Of a stretch of 64,000 nt of DNA, positions 46,147 to 56,437 are shown in pieces. This DNA comes from Apiospora phragmitis. Its lineage: Eukaryota; Ascomycota; Sordariomycetes; Amphisphaeriales; Apiosporaceae. Below the pieces are notes generated by a model. It did no database searches, had not been told where the DNA came from, and saw only the letters and a list, made by a program, of their open reading frames with translations. The stretch spans positions 4,712,001-4,776,000 of the forward strand of contig JAQQWL010000002.1 in the NCBI GenBank assembly GCA_038363925.1, in the 5' to 3' direction. Numbering within the stretch: position 1 is the first letter of the stretch; each line of letters opens with the position of its first letter. The translations under genes were made by a program, and so were the position numbers.

Positions 46147-47423
46147 TCACCGCCCTTGTTCAGTCTTTCGAGTAGCCAATGTGCTGCTCCTTAAACTGGG
46201 GTCCTCCTCAAAGCACTCCCGGTGCCGCTTAGCCATGATATCGAGCGGCTCGATCCCCTTCGGATATATGTCGTACTAGGTGTCGACGATCCAGCTAGAG
46301 CCGTTGTCTGCCGGCTTCATGATATTCATCAGCGTCTCGCGGTTGCTGATAGTGCGGTCCTGCGGACCGGCGCCGCGCAAGAGGGTGTGCTGGGCCGCGA
46401 TGGACATCCCGTCGGTCTCCGGGCAATCCCAGGTGGCAAACCGGTGCAGGCGTACCATATTGCCGACTTGTCCCGGTCAGGTGTCGATGGCCGCGTCGAC
46501 GGCGGTGGTCAGGGTCCGCATTTCGTAGCGAAGTTGTAGGACCTCGTCCTCGGTCAGGGTGGCGTAGTCTCTTTCGCGTGGCAGTTTTCTGAGGACGTGT
46601 TTAGGAAGATTCTGAGGCGTGCAGATTCCCCCATCCACTGTCGCAGCAATTCGAGTGGCTTTACGACAGGATTCTTTGAGGGGGGCTCCGATTTCTTCAT
46701 GATCCTCGTCAAAGCACGAATCCAGATATCCGCCCCACCCTCGCCTCAGCTCACCGATACAGTCGAAACTGAACTCAGATTTCAATAGTAGCCTTTGGCC
46801 AGTAGACGGGCTGTTCTTTAGGAATGGATCAGCCAGTTTCCCAATAATTAGAGAATCGAGGCTGCTCAAGCAGCTTTGATTAACAATAACGGGGCATTTA
46901 AAGAATCGGTGAAGGTCCAATTTCGTGCAGGGCCGGCAGCTAAAGTAGCAATAGACCCGAAGCACTGATTGAAGTGATGATTTGATGGTGGCGACGTCGC
47001 ATACTTTGGACCAGAGTGCAGCTAGCTCTGCCGATCTGCTGCGTCCCAGGGCTGCCAGCTGTGGCACTTGGATATCCACCATGACTGTCGTAACGTGGTC
47101 GACAAGATGAGTCAACATCCTGAGCTTTGGGTCGTTCAGATCTCGAATGAAGAACTTGATACCATCATCGTCACCGTGGGCAAACAGGCACAGGCTGAGC
47201 CAGGTGGTGGATCTGTATTCACAACGGACCACGTGAATTACAAGAAAGTTTTCAAATCCATGCGATATGGTCTCGAGGCGGAAGATCTCGTCTGAGAAGG
47301 CCCTGCAGGTCTGCATCAAGGCATTTAGAGTCATTCGATCATCGCCTTTCCAGTGATCGTACGCGTGCTGGAATATCAAGCCTCTGACCTCCAGCGGCAG
47401 CGAAGAAAAGAAGGCTTCGCCAT
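46147..47423 (-). pseudogene. Hypothetical fungal protein, paralog B, degenerate
   Basis: Read leftward from an ATG at 47423 (M-A-K-P-S, matching M-A-K-P-T of paralog A). A one-base loss soon after puts L-P-L-E-V-R-G-L-I-F out of frame with the start. The main body runs to a TGA at 46477-46479 following A-A-I-D-T, continues with M-V-R-L-H-R-F-A-T-W-D-C, and reaches TAG at 46276-46278 after S-W-I-V-D-T, exactly where paralog A stops. A further 42 in-frame codons with the G-I-E-P-L-D motif end at TGA (46147-46149). At least one frame shift and one private stop make it a pseudogene. It is convergent with paralog A and about 0.9 kb away, so it derives from an inverted local duplication. Confidence 0.75.
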
Positions 47424-48161
47424 TGTGGTATGCATTGCTTTAATGGTAGGTACGTTGTACTGATGCTGGTGGATGGAGTTGAGGAAGAATGGTATGATCG
47501 CCGAGTAGATTGGAAATCAGAGACCCTTTTAACAGGCTTCATGTGAAGTGAATATAATCGTGAATGTGAATGCTAGTGTGAAATTGAATACAAGGGTGGA
47601 AGTACAAGCAATTGGGATGTAGGGCACGCAAACATTGTTTTGTTATAGTGATTTTAAAATTACACAATAGTGAAGCTGAATCATATGCTCACAGCTATAA
47701 CCGTTTACTCTGGGGTCATTCTCTTCGCAGTAAAAGATTCATTTATTTACGGAAATATTGGTATGGGTGCAAGGGTGATTATATAAATACATAATCTAAC
47801 ATGAGCATTATAAAGGGACTCTTACTACAACAATATCAATATGTCGTCTGTTTGTGCTTCATTCTTTATGAGAGAGGAAGATACTGTTAAATTGAATCCC
47901 ATTATTACAAGCTACAAGTAGACCTAGACTACAGTGGTCTCCATGTCACCCTTGGCTCCTCTTGTACCTAGACTTTGCGTGATCTGCAACATCCGGATGC
48001 CTGCCATGTTCTTTCATATTGTTAAAACACCAGATGGCAACCCCAAACACTTCTGAGTAGATTTACATGGACATCTAGCACCTGATTGGAGATACAAAAC
48101 AACATGTGAGTAGTTGCCCAAAAGCAAACTACGTGAGTTAAACAATAGTTACCCCCTATCT
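47424..48161. other. Intergenic region
   Basis: About 740 bp, fairly AT-rich. No gene. Confidence 0.6.
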
Positions 48162-49600
48162 TTACCTAGCAGGCCCTTCAAACCAGTCGCCATCCGGAAT
48201 CTCGCTCAAATCCACCACCTTGCCCGACCCCCCGAACCGCCCCTGCGTGTCGAACCAGTCCCGGTCCGCCGCCGTCTCCGGCCGCCAGCGCAGGCTCTTG
48301 GCCATTCGCTCCTCGAGCCGGTCCTCCAGCAGGTCCGCCACCAGGATCCCCACGGCCGGCGAGTTCATGAACCCGTTCCCGGACCCGCCGGCCGCCACGA
48401 GCAGGCGCTGCTGCTGTGCAGAGTCTCGCGAGGGTGGTCGGGCGATCAGGAATAGCCGGTCGGGCGAGTCAGCGTCCCAGCACAGCCGCGGCCACAGCAC
48501 GTCGCGGTCCGCCAGCTGCGGCACCGTCGCCTGCAGCAGCTTATGCATGTTGGCCGCCGAGACGCCGGGAATGGCGGCGCGCGGGATCGGGACCGGCTGC
48601 TTCTCTTTCTTGTCTCCGTCTTCTTCGGAGACCAGGTGAATATAGCCCGGGTGCTCGTCGCAGATCTTGAGCTCCGCGTCGCCCGCCGCGATGGCCGATT
48701 TCGGAGGGGACAGGAAGAAGCCCTCGTCCACGGCGAAGAGGACGGGCAGCTCCGCGTACGCCGGCGCCTCGGCCGCGGTCAGGGGCACGTGCGCCAGCGT
48801 CCACGCCGTGGGGCGGAGCTGGTTCTCGAAGTCGACGAGCGCCGAGGCGCCGGCGCCCGCGGTGAGGATGGTGAAGTCCGCGCGGTGCGTTTCGCCATCG
48901 GCCGTCTTGGCTCCTACCACCTCGTCATCGCCCTCATCGTACAGCAGCTCCGCGATGCGGCCGGCCTCGGGGTCGCAGACGAACGTGGCGCCGCCCTCCG
49001 CGGCCGCGGCGTAGACGTCGAGCAGGACGTCGCGCGCCTCGACCCAGCCGGCGCCCGCGCGGCGGATGAACCCCCGCCAGCCCGTGAGGTCGCCCGTCAG
49101 GACGCCGTGGGGCATGGTCTGCCGGAAGGCCTCGGCGTCCTCGAGCGGGGCGTAGACGTCGGGCTGCGCCTCGGCCGCGGCCTTGACCTTGGCCCAGCCC
49201 GCGTCGCCGACGGCGGCGTAGATGAAGCCCGTGGGGTGGTAGTGCGGCTGGTAGACCGGGTCGGTGCGCCAGACTTCGGACGCGAGGGTCTCGATGGTGT
49301 TCTAGGCGTAGTCCAGGTCACTCTGGTTCGCGGCGGGGGCGATGTCGCTGTGTTCCCATGATAGTTAGCATAGCAACCTGGCGAGCGAGCTCATGCGACT
49401 GGCCCTGGCAACTCACGTTCTTCTAGGATCTTGTTGAGGTCGTTGCCGGCGGACAAGGAGGACGGGAATGTGTTGGAGTCCAGCACTTTGATGTTCGTAT
49501 AGCCGCGCTTGGTCAGACGATACGCGATGGAGGTGCCCCATGTTCCCGCTCCAATAATCAGGATCGATGAGTTATTCTCGAGAGGCTTGATTGAGGCCAT
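48162..49600 (-). pseudogene. FAD-dependent fructosyl-amino-acid (Amadori) oxidase-like gene with in-frame stop
   Basis: Exon 1 begins at ATG 49600 and has the FAD-binding motif I-L-I-I-G-A-G-T-W-G-T-S, then A-G-N-D-L-N-K-I, typical of fructosyl-amino-acid oxidases and related sarcosine-oxidase-type enzymes. An intron ends at an ACACAG acceptor (about 49351) after a TGCTAAC branch. The strong GTGAGT donor would leave the frame shifted, while the weaker GTTGCC donor four bases on keeps frame. Exon 2 meets TAG at 49302-49304 in D-Y-A-*-N-T, where W is likely. Downstream the enzyme is otherwise complete: Y-H-P-T-G-F-I, T-A-G-A-G-A-S-A, C-W-D-A-D-S-P-D and G-G-S-G-N-G-F near the C-terminus. It is very GC-rich. 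The TAG is explained by one G-to-A change (CpA to TpA on the other strand). Confidence 0.75.
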
Positions 49601-50967
49601 GGTTGCTGCTCTTCTTTGTGAGCCCTTCGACTCTGTTGGGTTGGCTTGGCATCGAAACGACGTGAAGAAGAGGAAGAAGAGGAAAAACAGAGCTGAGGCC
49701 ATAGCGAAGTCGTCCTTTGACAAAATGCACTAGACAGAGAAGAGCCCACAGATATCTCCAGTCCTAGGGAAAACCTAACGAGATGGATGGTTCGATTCTG
49801 GTCTACTTAAAGGGCTATGGAAGTGGGTCGCCGAGGTGGTTGATGTCAGGTGACGAGATACGAGATATGCGCTACCTGCCCGAATAGGCATCTTTTGGAG
49901 TTCGAAGAAAGAGGGGGACGAATGTATGCAGAATGAGGTCTTTGGTCACAGGAATGGGACCCGAACCTGTCGGGTTGGCCAGACTTGTAGGATTCAGGCA
50001 ACTTATACATAAGCAGATAGTGTCTATAACAACCTGCCAGGCCTTTTGGTTGGTCCAAACGGAGGTGGCATCTGGTATCCTCGATCCTTGTATCCATCAT
50101 GCCCCACTTGTCAACAGTATGAGGCTTGGCTTCTTCTTCCTATTGGTGTACTTGGTATATAGGTGTAGATCATCTATAGTCTACTTTGCTCATGTTGTTC
50201 AGGGATATGTCATCTATCGATACTAATATCCTCCTGAGCTCATGCTAGCATCCAAAGCGTGAGCAGTTCTCACGGCAAGTGCAACCGGGTTCTTAGCTAC
50301 AATCAGTAATGTAGCAATGACACTCCATGGTACGGAGTACATCTGCTGAATTCGATTCGATTTTTCTATCCTTGGGTGGCTACGAGTAGTGAAGGGGGTT
50401 GAGTGGTCTCGTTTTCATGGAGAGGTCAGTCAGCAGTATGTGATGGATGTTCCGTGAAACCGAATAATACGGACATCAGAAACAGTATCTACGTGTAGAG
50501 ATGAGTCTTGAATCTATTCAAATGGAAAGTATGTATACCTATACAGTTAGGTACAGCCATGCGAACCGGAAGCACTTCTAAACCCTACTCTTTCCATTGG
50601 AAACGGTAAGTATTTGACCTTTTGAAGTGTCAGAAACGGCTCGATCCATCTTGTCCATCGCTTTCTGTTGGGACCAAAGGCTGGAGATGCATCGATCTTG
50701 TTGTTCTATCTACAGCCGTTCTGGCTTGCTAGCTAAGCTCATGGGGAAACAGGCAGCCCCAGGTGGGCTGGTGGCCTGGAGCTACAACACTTTTACTACT
50801 GATTCTGTGTTCGTGGCATCTCACGGGTGTCTAGGTTTACTATACCTAAGGCTCTTCGGCGGTCAAGTCCATTTTGAGTTCTGGCACAACCAGAACCCCA
50901 GAGACTGCACATTAGACACCATATAAGCTGCAACGGTTAATAAACAATTCTAATGTATAGATCCCTT
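49601..50967. other. Intergenic region
   Basis: About 1.37 kb. A hydrophobic in-frame stretch precedes the oxidase ATG (49601-49697), but I regard it as untranslated. No other gene supported. Confidence 0.55.
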
Positions 50968-51046
50968 GACCGGGCTGGTGTAGCCTAGCGGTAGTATTCT
51001 TATATATATGCTTAAAGGCAAGAGGGTTCAATTCCCTCTGCGGTCA
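50968..51046 (+). tRNA. tRNA-like gene, isotype undetermined
   Basis: The internal RNA polymerase III promoter is textbook: A box TAGCCTAGCGG (50981-50991) and B box GGTTCAATTCC (51025-51035), with a T6 terminator at 51048-51053. The T arm pairs perfectly (GAGGG/CCCTC, 51022-51026 with 51034-51038), and GACC at the 5' end pairs with GGTC before the final A. However the acceptor stem has mismatches at its inner end, the D arm is weak, and the anticodon region is AT-rich (TATATATATG) and does not fold into a clear 5-bp stem. It may be a tRNA with an unusual arm or a small intron, or a tRNA pseudogene. Confidence 0.5.
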
Positions 51047-51047
51047 C

Positions 51048-51053
51048 TTTTTT
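51048..51053 (+). terminator. Pol III oligo-T terminator
   Basis: Six consecutive T residues start two bases after the tRNA-like 3' end. Confidence 0.7.
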
Positions 51054-52323
51054 CTCCTTTAATCTTTTGCTCCCTCCCCCCTTTCACCCACCCGTCTCAT
51101 GTGACCCGTAACAACGAACAATTCCGAAAACAATCAAATATTTCTGGAATCACTCGATTTTATTAAAGATTGGGTTCCAAGGATACTGGTGCTAAGCTAG
51201 ATATCTGGCGCACTTTCTCTAAATAACCTGTGGTGCAGCCTGGGTATGCAAACATGGGCTGTTATAGGAAACCTTTGACCAAACAGTATTTGACCCTTTA
51301 TCGTGCGACCACTTAGTTTCCAGGTGATCCGATTCACTGATTACTGGAAGATGCAACTATGAAGTGGCAATCAGATGATTTTCGCAGGGAGATGCTCGTG
51401 ATGCAGGGTGATCGCATGTATACCAGGGGCACCTGGTCAGCTCAATGTAAAATGGCTGAGCAAACCAAGCCAAGAAACCAACATTTTTACATGTAGATCT
51501 CCAGAGAGCCAGAGTTGTACTCGTCTTGAGGGGGCTAACAACTACCGAGGTATACAGCCCATTATATGAAAAGGCAATTACAAATGCCCAGAGTATCACT
51601 GGCATGTCATAGGTTGTTCCTTGTTCTTCTTGGGGTTGTTGATGTTGTGAAATTAGCTTGGGAGGCCTTATCTCGCCAAAAGAGCCCGACGCCACAAGGA
51701 TGGGCACTATCAGCTGGCCCAATGGGGCTGTGCACCAAAGCCCGACACAGCACAAAGCAAAAGCACAACCTTCAGAAGGCCTCAAAGGGTTCAAGTCCGG
51801 CGGGACTACGACATTTCCAGCACAAGCGGCGGGCAGCAAGGAAGCGCAAGAGCGAGTGGGTGTGGTTGTATTATTGCGCGTGCGTGCCTCTCTTGCCTCT
51901 CCGTCCGTCATTCCTCCAGGACTCTTTTCTTTTATTTGCCTTGCGCCCTCTTTCATATCGCCCTTGCTCTTCTTTTTGAGGGAACTTTGTGATACTTCTA
52001 CTAAGTTGGGCTGGCGAATATTCGGCCGCAAAATCCACAAACCTGCTCTGTCTGCTCAGTCATCCTCTTCATGCTTCCAACGACGTAGCGAGAGAGTCAG
52101 AGACTAGACAACCTTCTGGCAGCAAGCATTCTTAGACCATACCCCCATTGCTGTCGACGTCGCATCCCTCCTGCTTCTTTTTCTTTCCTCTCGTCTTTTT
52201 TTGTTCCTCGCCGCCACATACCCTACACCTCCTCGAATACTCTCAACAATCGCCTGTCGCTATTCCTATATACCTAAAAGCAACAGACAAACCTCTCCTT
52301 CCACCTCCTGCCCATCGCCAGCC
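51054..52323. other. Intergenic region and leader of the WW-domain gene
   Basis: About 1.27 kb. A 227-codon open frame on the minus strand (51357-52040) has no recognisable feature and overlaps the pyrimidine-rich leader of the next gene, so I do not call it. Confidence 0.6.
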
Positions 52324-53821
52324 ATGGCAGGCCCCGCCTCTCCGGGCACCGAAGGCCCCACGTACGAACCGCCCAACCTGCCTCCCGGCTGGATTGCACA
52401 ATGGGACGGCTCGAGTAAGAAGTACTATTTCGTCTCGATCTCGACCGGCGTCTCGCAGTGGGAGACCCCTCCCAGGCCGCCCCCGGCGGTACACCCGCGC
52501 CGCATGGCGACCATCCCTACGGTGCTCCTGGCGCGCGCCCGGAGCTCATCACACATCCCGACGGCACCCAGACGGTGAAGCACCCCGACGGTCGTATGGA
52601 ACCCGTCCTGCCGCCCGAGGGCGCCAGAGCGCTGGAGAGTGGGCCAACTGGCGAAAGAGGGTTCGGTGTAAGTACATAACTTCGGACCGCGATTCCGCTT
52701 TCTACGAACAACGATACATACATACATGAAGACTAACACAACACCTGTCTTGCTAGACTTTCGCAACGAATGCACTCATGAACCAGCTCTCTGGTAAACC
52801 ACATGGCGGCAGCGGCGGCGGCAGCGGCTCGAACGGCCTCGGAGGTTTGGCCAGTCAGTTCCTAGGAGGTGGGCATGGCAACAATAATAGCGGTCACGGC
52901 AACTCTTCTGGGGGGCAGGGCGGCGCAGGCGGTCCAGCCGGCAAACTGGTAGGCGCGTTGGCTTCAAGCTTGTTCTCGAGCGGCGGCAGTGGCAAGCCCG
53001 ATCAACCTCAGAACTACCACGGCGGCCAGTCGCACCAGCCGGCGCAATCTGGTGGTTTCGCTGGTTCGGTCATGGGAGGCGTTGCCAACATGTTTGGTGG
53101 TAACAACCAAGGCCACTCTGTACGCGCAATTCCCGTCTTGTCTTCTAACTGAACCTCTGCTAACTGTCACCAAGTCTCAGAACTTCGGGTACTCGAACAC
53201 CGGTAACCAGGGAGGATACAGCGGCCAAGCACCTCCGGCTTCATACCAGCCTTCGGGCGCCTCGACTCCGGCCTATTCCTCGCCCTCGACCGGTCAACAT
53301 ACAAGCCAACACGGTGGTGTACCCTCTTACGGTGCACCGCAGCATCAGCAACCACAACACACTCCATCGTTCCCTCCACCGCCCGGCCAACACGGCGCGT
53401 CGTATAGCAGCCCACCTCCTAATGCACAGTCTCACGTACCATCTTACGGCTCGCACCCTCAAGCCCAACCCCCAGGCTACGGACACAGCCCGGTATCACA
53501 GGGACAACACTACTGTAGGCACGACCCAACATGACCTGTCCTAATGTTTGTTATATACTGACCAGGTCCGCAGCACACCAACCGCCGTATAACACTTCTC
53601 CCTCCGCCCACCAGCAGTACAACGGTGGCGGCCACCAGCAATATCCTCCTCCTCAGTCAACATACAATCCCCAATACGGATCGGTACCTCCGGCACCTGG
53701 AGCCTATCCTGGCCCCCCGACCTATGCGGGTGGAAACCAGCACGCACCCCCAGTACCGAGCGGTTCTCATCCCCACCATGGACAGCAGTCAGGCCAAGGG
53801 GATTACCCTGGTAACTGGTAG
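52324..53821 (+). CDS. WW-domain protein with Gly/Pro/Gln-rich tail
   Basis: The ATG at 52324 opens a WW domain at residues 20-49 (L-P-P-G-W23 ... S-Q-W46-E-T-P, tryptophans 23 apart), a binder of proline-rich ligands. Later exons are 52757-53119, 53175-53514 and 53574-53821, with introns GTAAGT...CTAG, GTACGC...CAAG and GTAGGC...GCAG. They give a Gly/Ser/Asn-rich middle (G-G-L-A-S-Q-F-L-G-G) and a long Pro/Gln/Tyr-rich tail ending D-Y-P-G-N-W. Within the first coding block the frame changes between W-E-T-P (52470) and L-I-T-H-P-D-G (52546). Either one base is missing or a 56-nt GTACAC...GGAG intron (52489-52544) is removed. The family is common in filamentous fungi; the role is not established. 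Confidence 0.8.
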
Positions 53822-54185
53822 CGGACTGTGAAGGAAGGATGCTGATATTGGTGTCTTTGACGCAGTCGAAGAATGGTAGATTTGTCTTTGATGTCGCATA
53901 TATCATAGCTCTTGCTTGCCATCTGCGTTTCTTCATACGGGTGCAACAGCCACAGTATATTAATGCCTGCATTTCTCTCTGAGATGGGAGCAATGAAGGC
54001 AAGACAAGATGACGCAGCAGCGCCATACGAATGTGATTCCGCTGCTCGTTATCGACTGGCTGTCGTCGATGATTTCTAACGAGCCACAAGATTGAAGAGT
54101 AATCCGGTATACAGATGAGTTTTGGGTAGAGGGCAATTTGGTATGATCCGAAAATGCATTTTCAACAGCCTCAGCCACCACCGTT
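53822..54185. other. Convergent 3' intergenic region
   Basis: About 360 bp between the stops of two convergent genes. Nothing recognisable. Confidence 0.6.
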
Positions 54186-54964
54186 TTACTGTTCCTTTTT
54201 GTCCTGATCCGGCTCGGCTGCAATAGACTGGATCCAGCTCGAGATGCGGCGCGCCATGAACCACGATAGGATGGCTACCACGATGATATAGCCGATAGTG
54301 GGCAGAAGCGAGCGCGGCAATAAATTGAAGACGTATGGGTCGAGAATAATGTCCACGTAAACAGGAGGCACCTCGTTCATCAGGGTCTTGTTAGTTGTGT
54401 AGTAGTCTGCAGCTGACAGAATCTGCAAGAACAGAACGGATGTCTCTCTTCCCGAGGACGGCCTGCGGACAACGAGCCACCATCATGGCCTTCTTTATTG
54501 ACCCGGTCAGGAATTTGATGACGGCTCAGGGAGTAGTCAGAAAGTTCGGTGATAAGCTCAGCAGACTCAAAGACGGTCTGCAGCTCATATGTATTGAGGA
54601 CAAACGCGGTGGGTTGCTATCAGCTGTTAATGATGGGGTCCCAGTCAGATTTATATAGGTGGATATTATAACTCACAGTAGCTGCCCAGCAAACCCTCAC
54701 TTCGTACCGTTGGCCTTCGGTGAGCTGATCCAAAACGAGCCATGTAGGCTTGCCGTACTTGGTAGAATCAGTGGGAAATTGGGCTTCTAGGTACGTCCGG
54801 ATGGCCCAATTGTCAGGGGTCAAAGTGTCGACCTGTAGATCGTCCAGGTTCGGATGAGTTGACGGAATGTTGATGTTATTGGGAGCCAGAAAGATGGCCT
54901 TCTCCGTATTCGCCGCCACCAGAGTGGCTAACAAGACACTGATCAGGGCAAACATGGTATTCAT
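54186..54964 (-). CDS. IRC22: IRC22-like translocon-associated (TRAP-alpha type) ER membrane protein, one frame break
   Basis: Exon 1 (54964-54677) begins with a signal peptide (F-A-L-I-S-V-L-L-A-T-L-V-A-A) and carries the lumenal domain with G-K-P-T-W-L-V. An intron of 60 nt (GTGAGT...ATAG) leads to exon 2 at 54616 (Q-P-T-A-F-V-L-N-T-Y-E-L). The product ends with A-A-D-Y-Y, P-P-V-Y-V-D-I-I-L-D-P, one transmembrane helix (I-G-Y-I-I-V-V-A-I-L-S-W-F) and a lysine-rich tail, exactly as in IRC22. Near 54460 the frame must shift by one base to link G-H-D-G-G-S-L-S-A-G with S-V-L-F-L-Q-I-L-S-A. No intron with suitable phase restores it, so a base is probably missing or extra. The protein sits in the ER membrane with the protein translocon. 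Confidence 0.8.
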
Positions 54965-56437
54965 AATGGAAGAGCCACCTTCGCTATGCAGCTACCTAGA
55001 CTGGGCAGATGTGTGCAGCCGGATGGATGGTGCTGTGACTGAGTGGATTGATGTGAGGCCAGCAGCAGTTCAGTCGGTTCTTAGTTTCGCTTCATTCCGG
55101 ATCCCCGGAAAGGGTTGCGGTAGCAGAGGGTGCACGTAGCTGGAGCTGTCACGAGCTTCCTGGATTATTGATTAGGAGGCCGGTCAGGTTTATTAGGTGG
55201 GACTGGAGAACGGGGACTCACTCTCGGGACGCATGCGGACAAGCAAAGCAGGCAACAAGAATGGAATGGAAGAAGAGGTCGTAGAATGTCGTCTACTCCT
55301 TATCCGTAAAGCCACACAATTTGAGTGATAGTGGTCCAACAAGTTGATCACTTTTTGATCACTGCAACGCAAGCAGGCAAGGCTGTTCGTTTAGTGGGAT
55401 ATGCTATATGTGCTTTTTGCTTCCCGTGTCTAGTTTCTGGGAATATCAAAGGCCAGTATCAACGCTTGGAAACCTTGGAAGTCTGCTTGGTTCCGATACA
55501 GGCAGATATAACAATGATCAATCACATATAGGTTCGGTAGACAGATACATAGACAGACAACATGTACTGTACTACTGGTTTCTAACGAAGTATGTATGAT
55601 GAATGGAATCTACTAATTGATCACCCCTGAGCTTCAATGTACGGTCAAGCTAGGTAGTAGCAAGCACCTAATCGAGCGTACGTGGAAGATGGTGGCCCCC
55701 TGTTACCGGTTTTTCCTCGCCCACCTGCCCATTCATATTCATTGAATTGAATTTCACGGTCTTGGAGCTAGGCTGCTTGAAGTAAAGCCTCAGTGCGCTT
55801 TCCCTCATTCGACTGCAGCCGCGCATGGGAAATCAACAACAAAAAAAAACGAAGACGGTGGCCAGAGAACAGAGACACAGGCAGCTACCAGCCAGCGAGC
55901 GTGCGATTGGCTTGGCAGAGAGCATTCACTCACTCTTCACCACAGTGCACTGCACCAAGCCAGTTGCCAGTCCAAGCATCCGAGACCCCTCCTGCCACCA
56001 CCCCTGTTCACCTGCAAATCAATCAATTAACTGCTAATCAACTGCTTCCAGTGTCCTGCCCAGCACACCAGCACCCAAGCAACCTCCCCCCACCCCACCT
56101 TGAGATTATTAGTCAACCCACCGATTGCCGTCCCTGTCAATCCCGTTTCTGTGTTGTTGACCTCCTCTCGCAGTCCTTCCCGGTCCTTCCCTCTCCCCAT
56201 AGGCCGGTCGGCGAAGCTAAGCTACCCAGGGTCAGGTATCTTTTGATAATTTCAACCTCCCCCCCAAAGTGGGCTGTCGTCTTCCAGTCTAAACAATCCA
56301 CCTCAAACCTCTAATCCCTCCTCTCTCTTCACTTTCTGTGTCTTGTCTCTGGCTGTCTGTTTTTGATCTTTCTTCTTGAACCATTCTCACCTTCATCGTC
56401 TTTTCTCACTGCTTTTGCATTCCATCCAACTGACAAG
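54965..56437. other. Divergent promoter region of IRC22 and alpha-tubulin
   Basis: About 1.47 kb. The last 400 bp before the tubulin start are strongly pyrimidine-rich (C/T runs), typical of highly expressed fungal genes. No coding region supported. Confidence 0.65.

Noticed and set aside
48543..49361. A 272-codon plus-strand frame opposite the oxidase gene
   Set aside because: It is an antisense shadow of a very GC-rich coding region, with Arg/Gly/Val-rich composition and no motifs.
51357..52040. A 227-codon minus-strand frame
   Set aside because: No recognisable domain, unnatural composition, and it overlaps the leader of the WW-domain gene.
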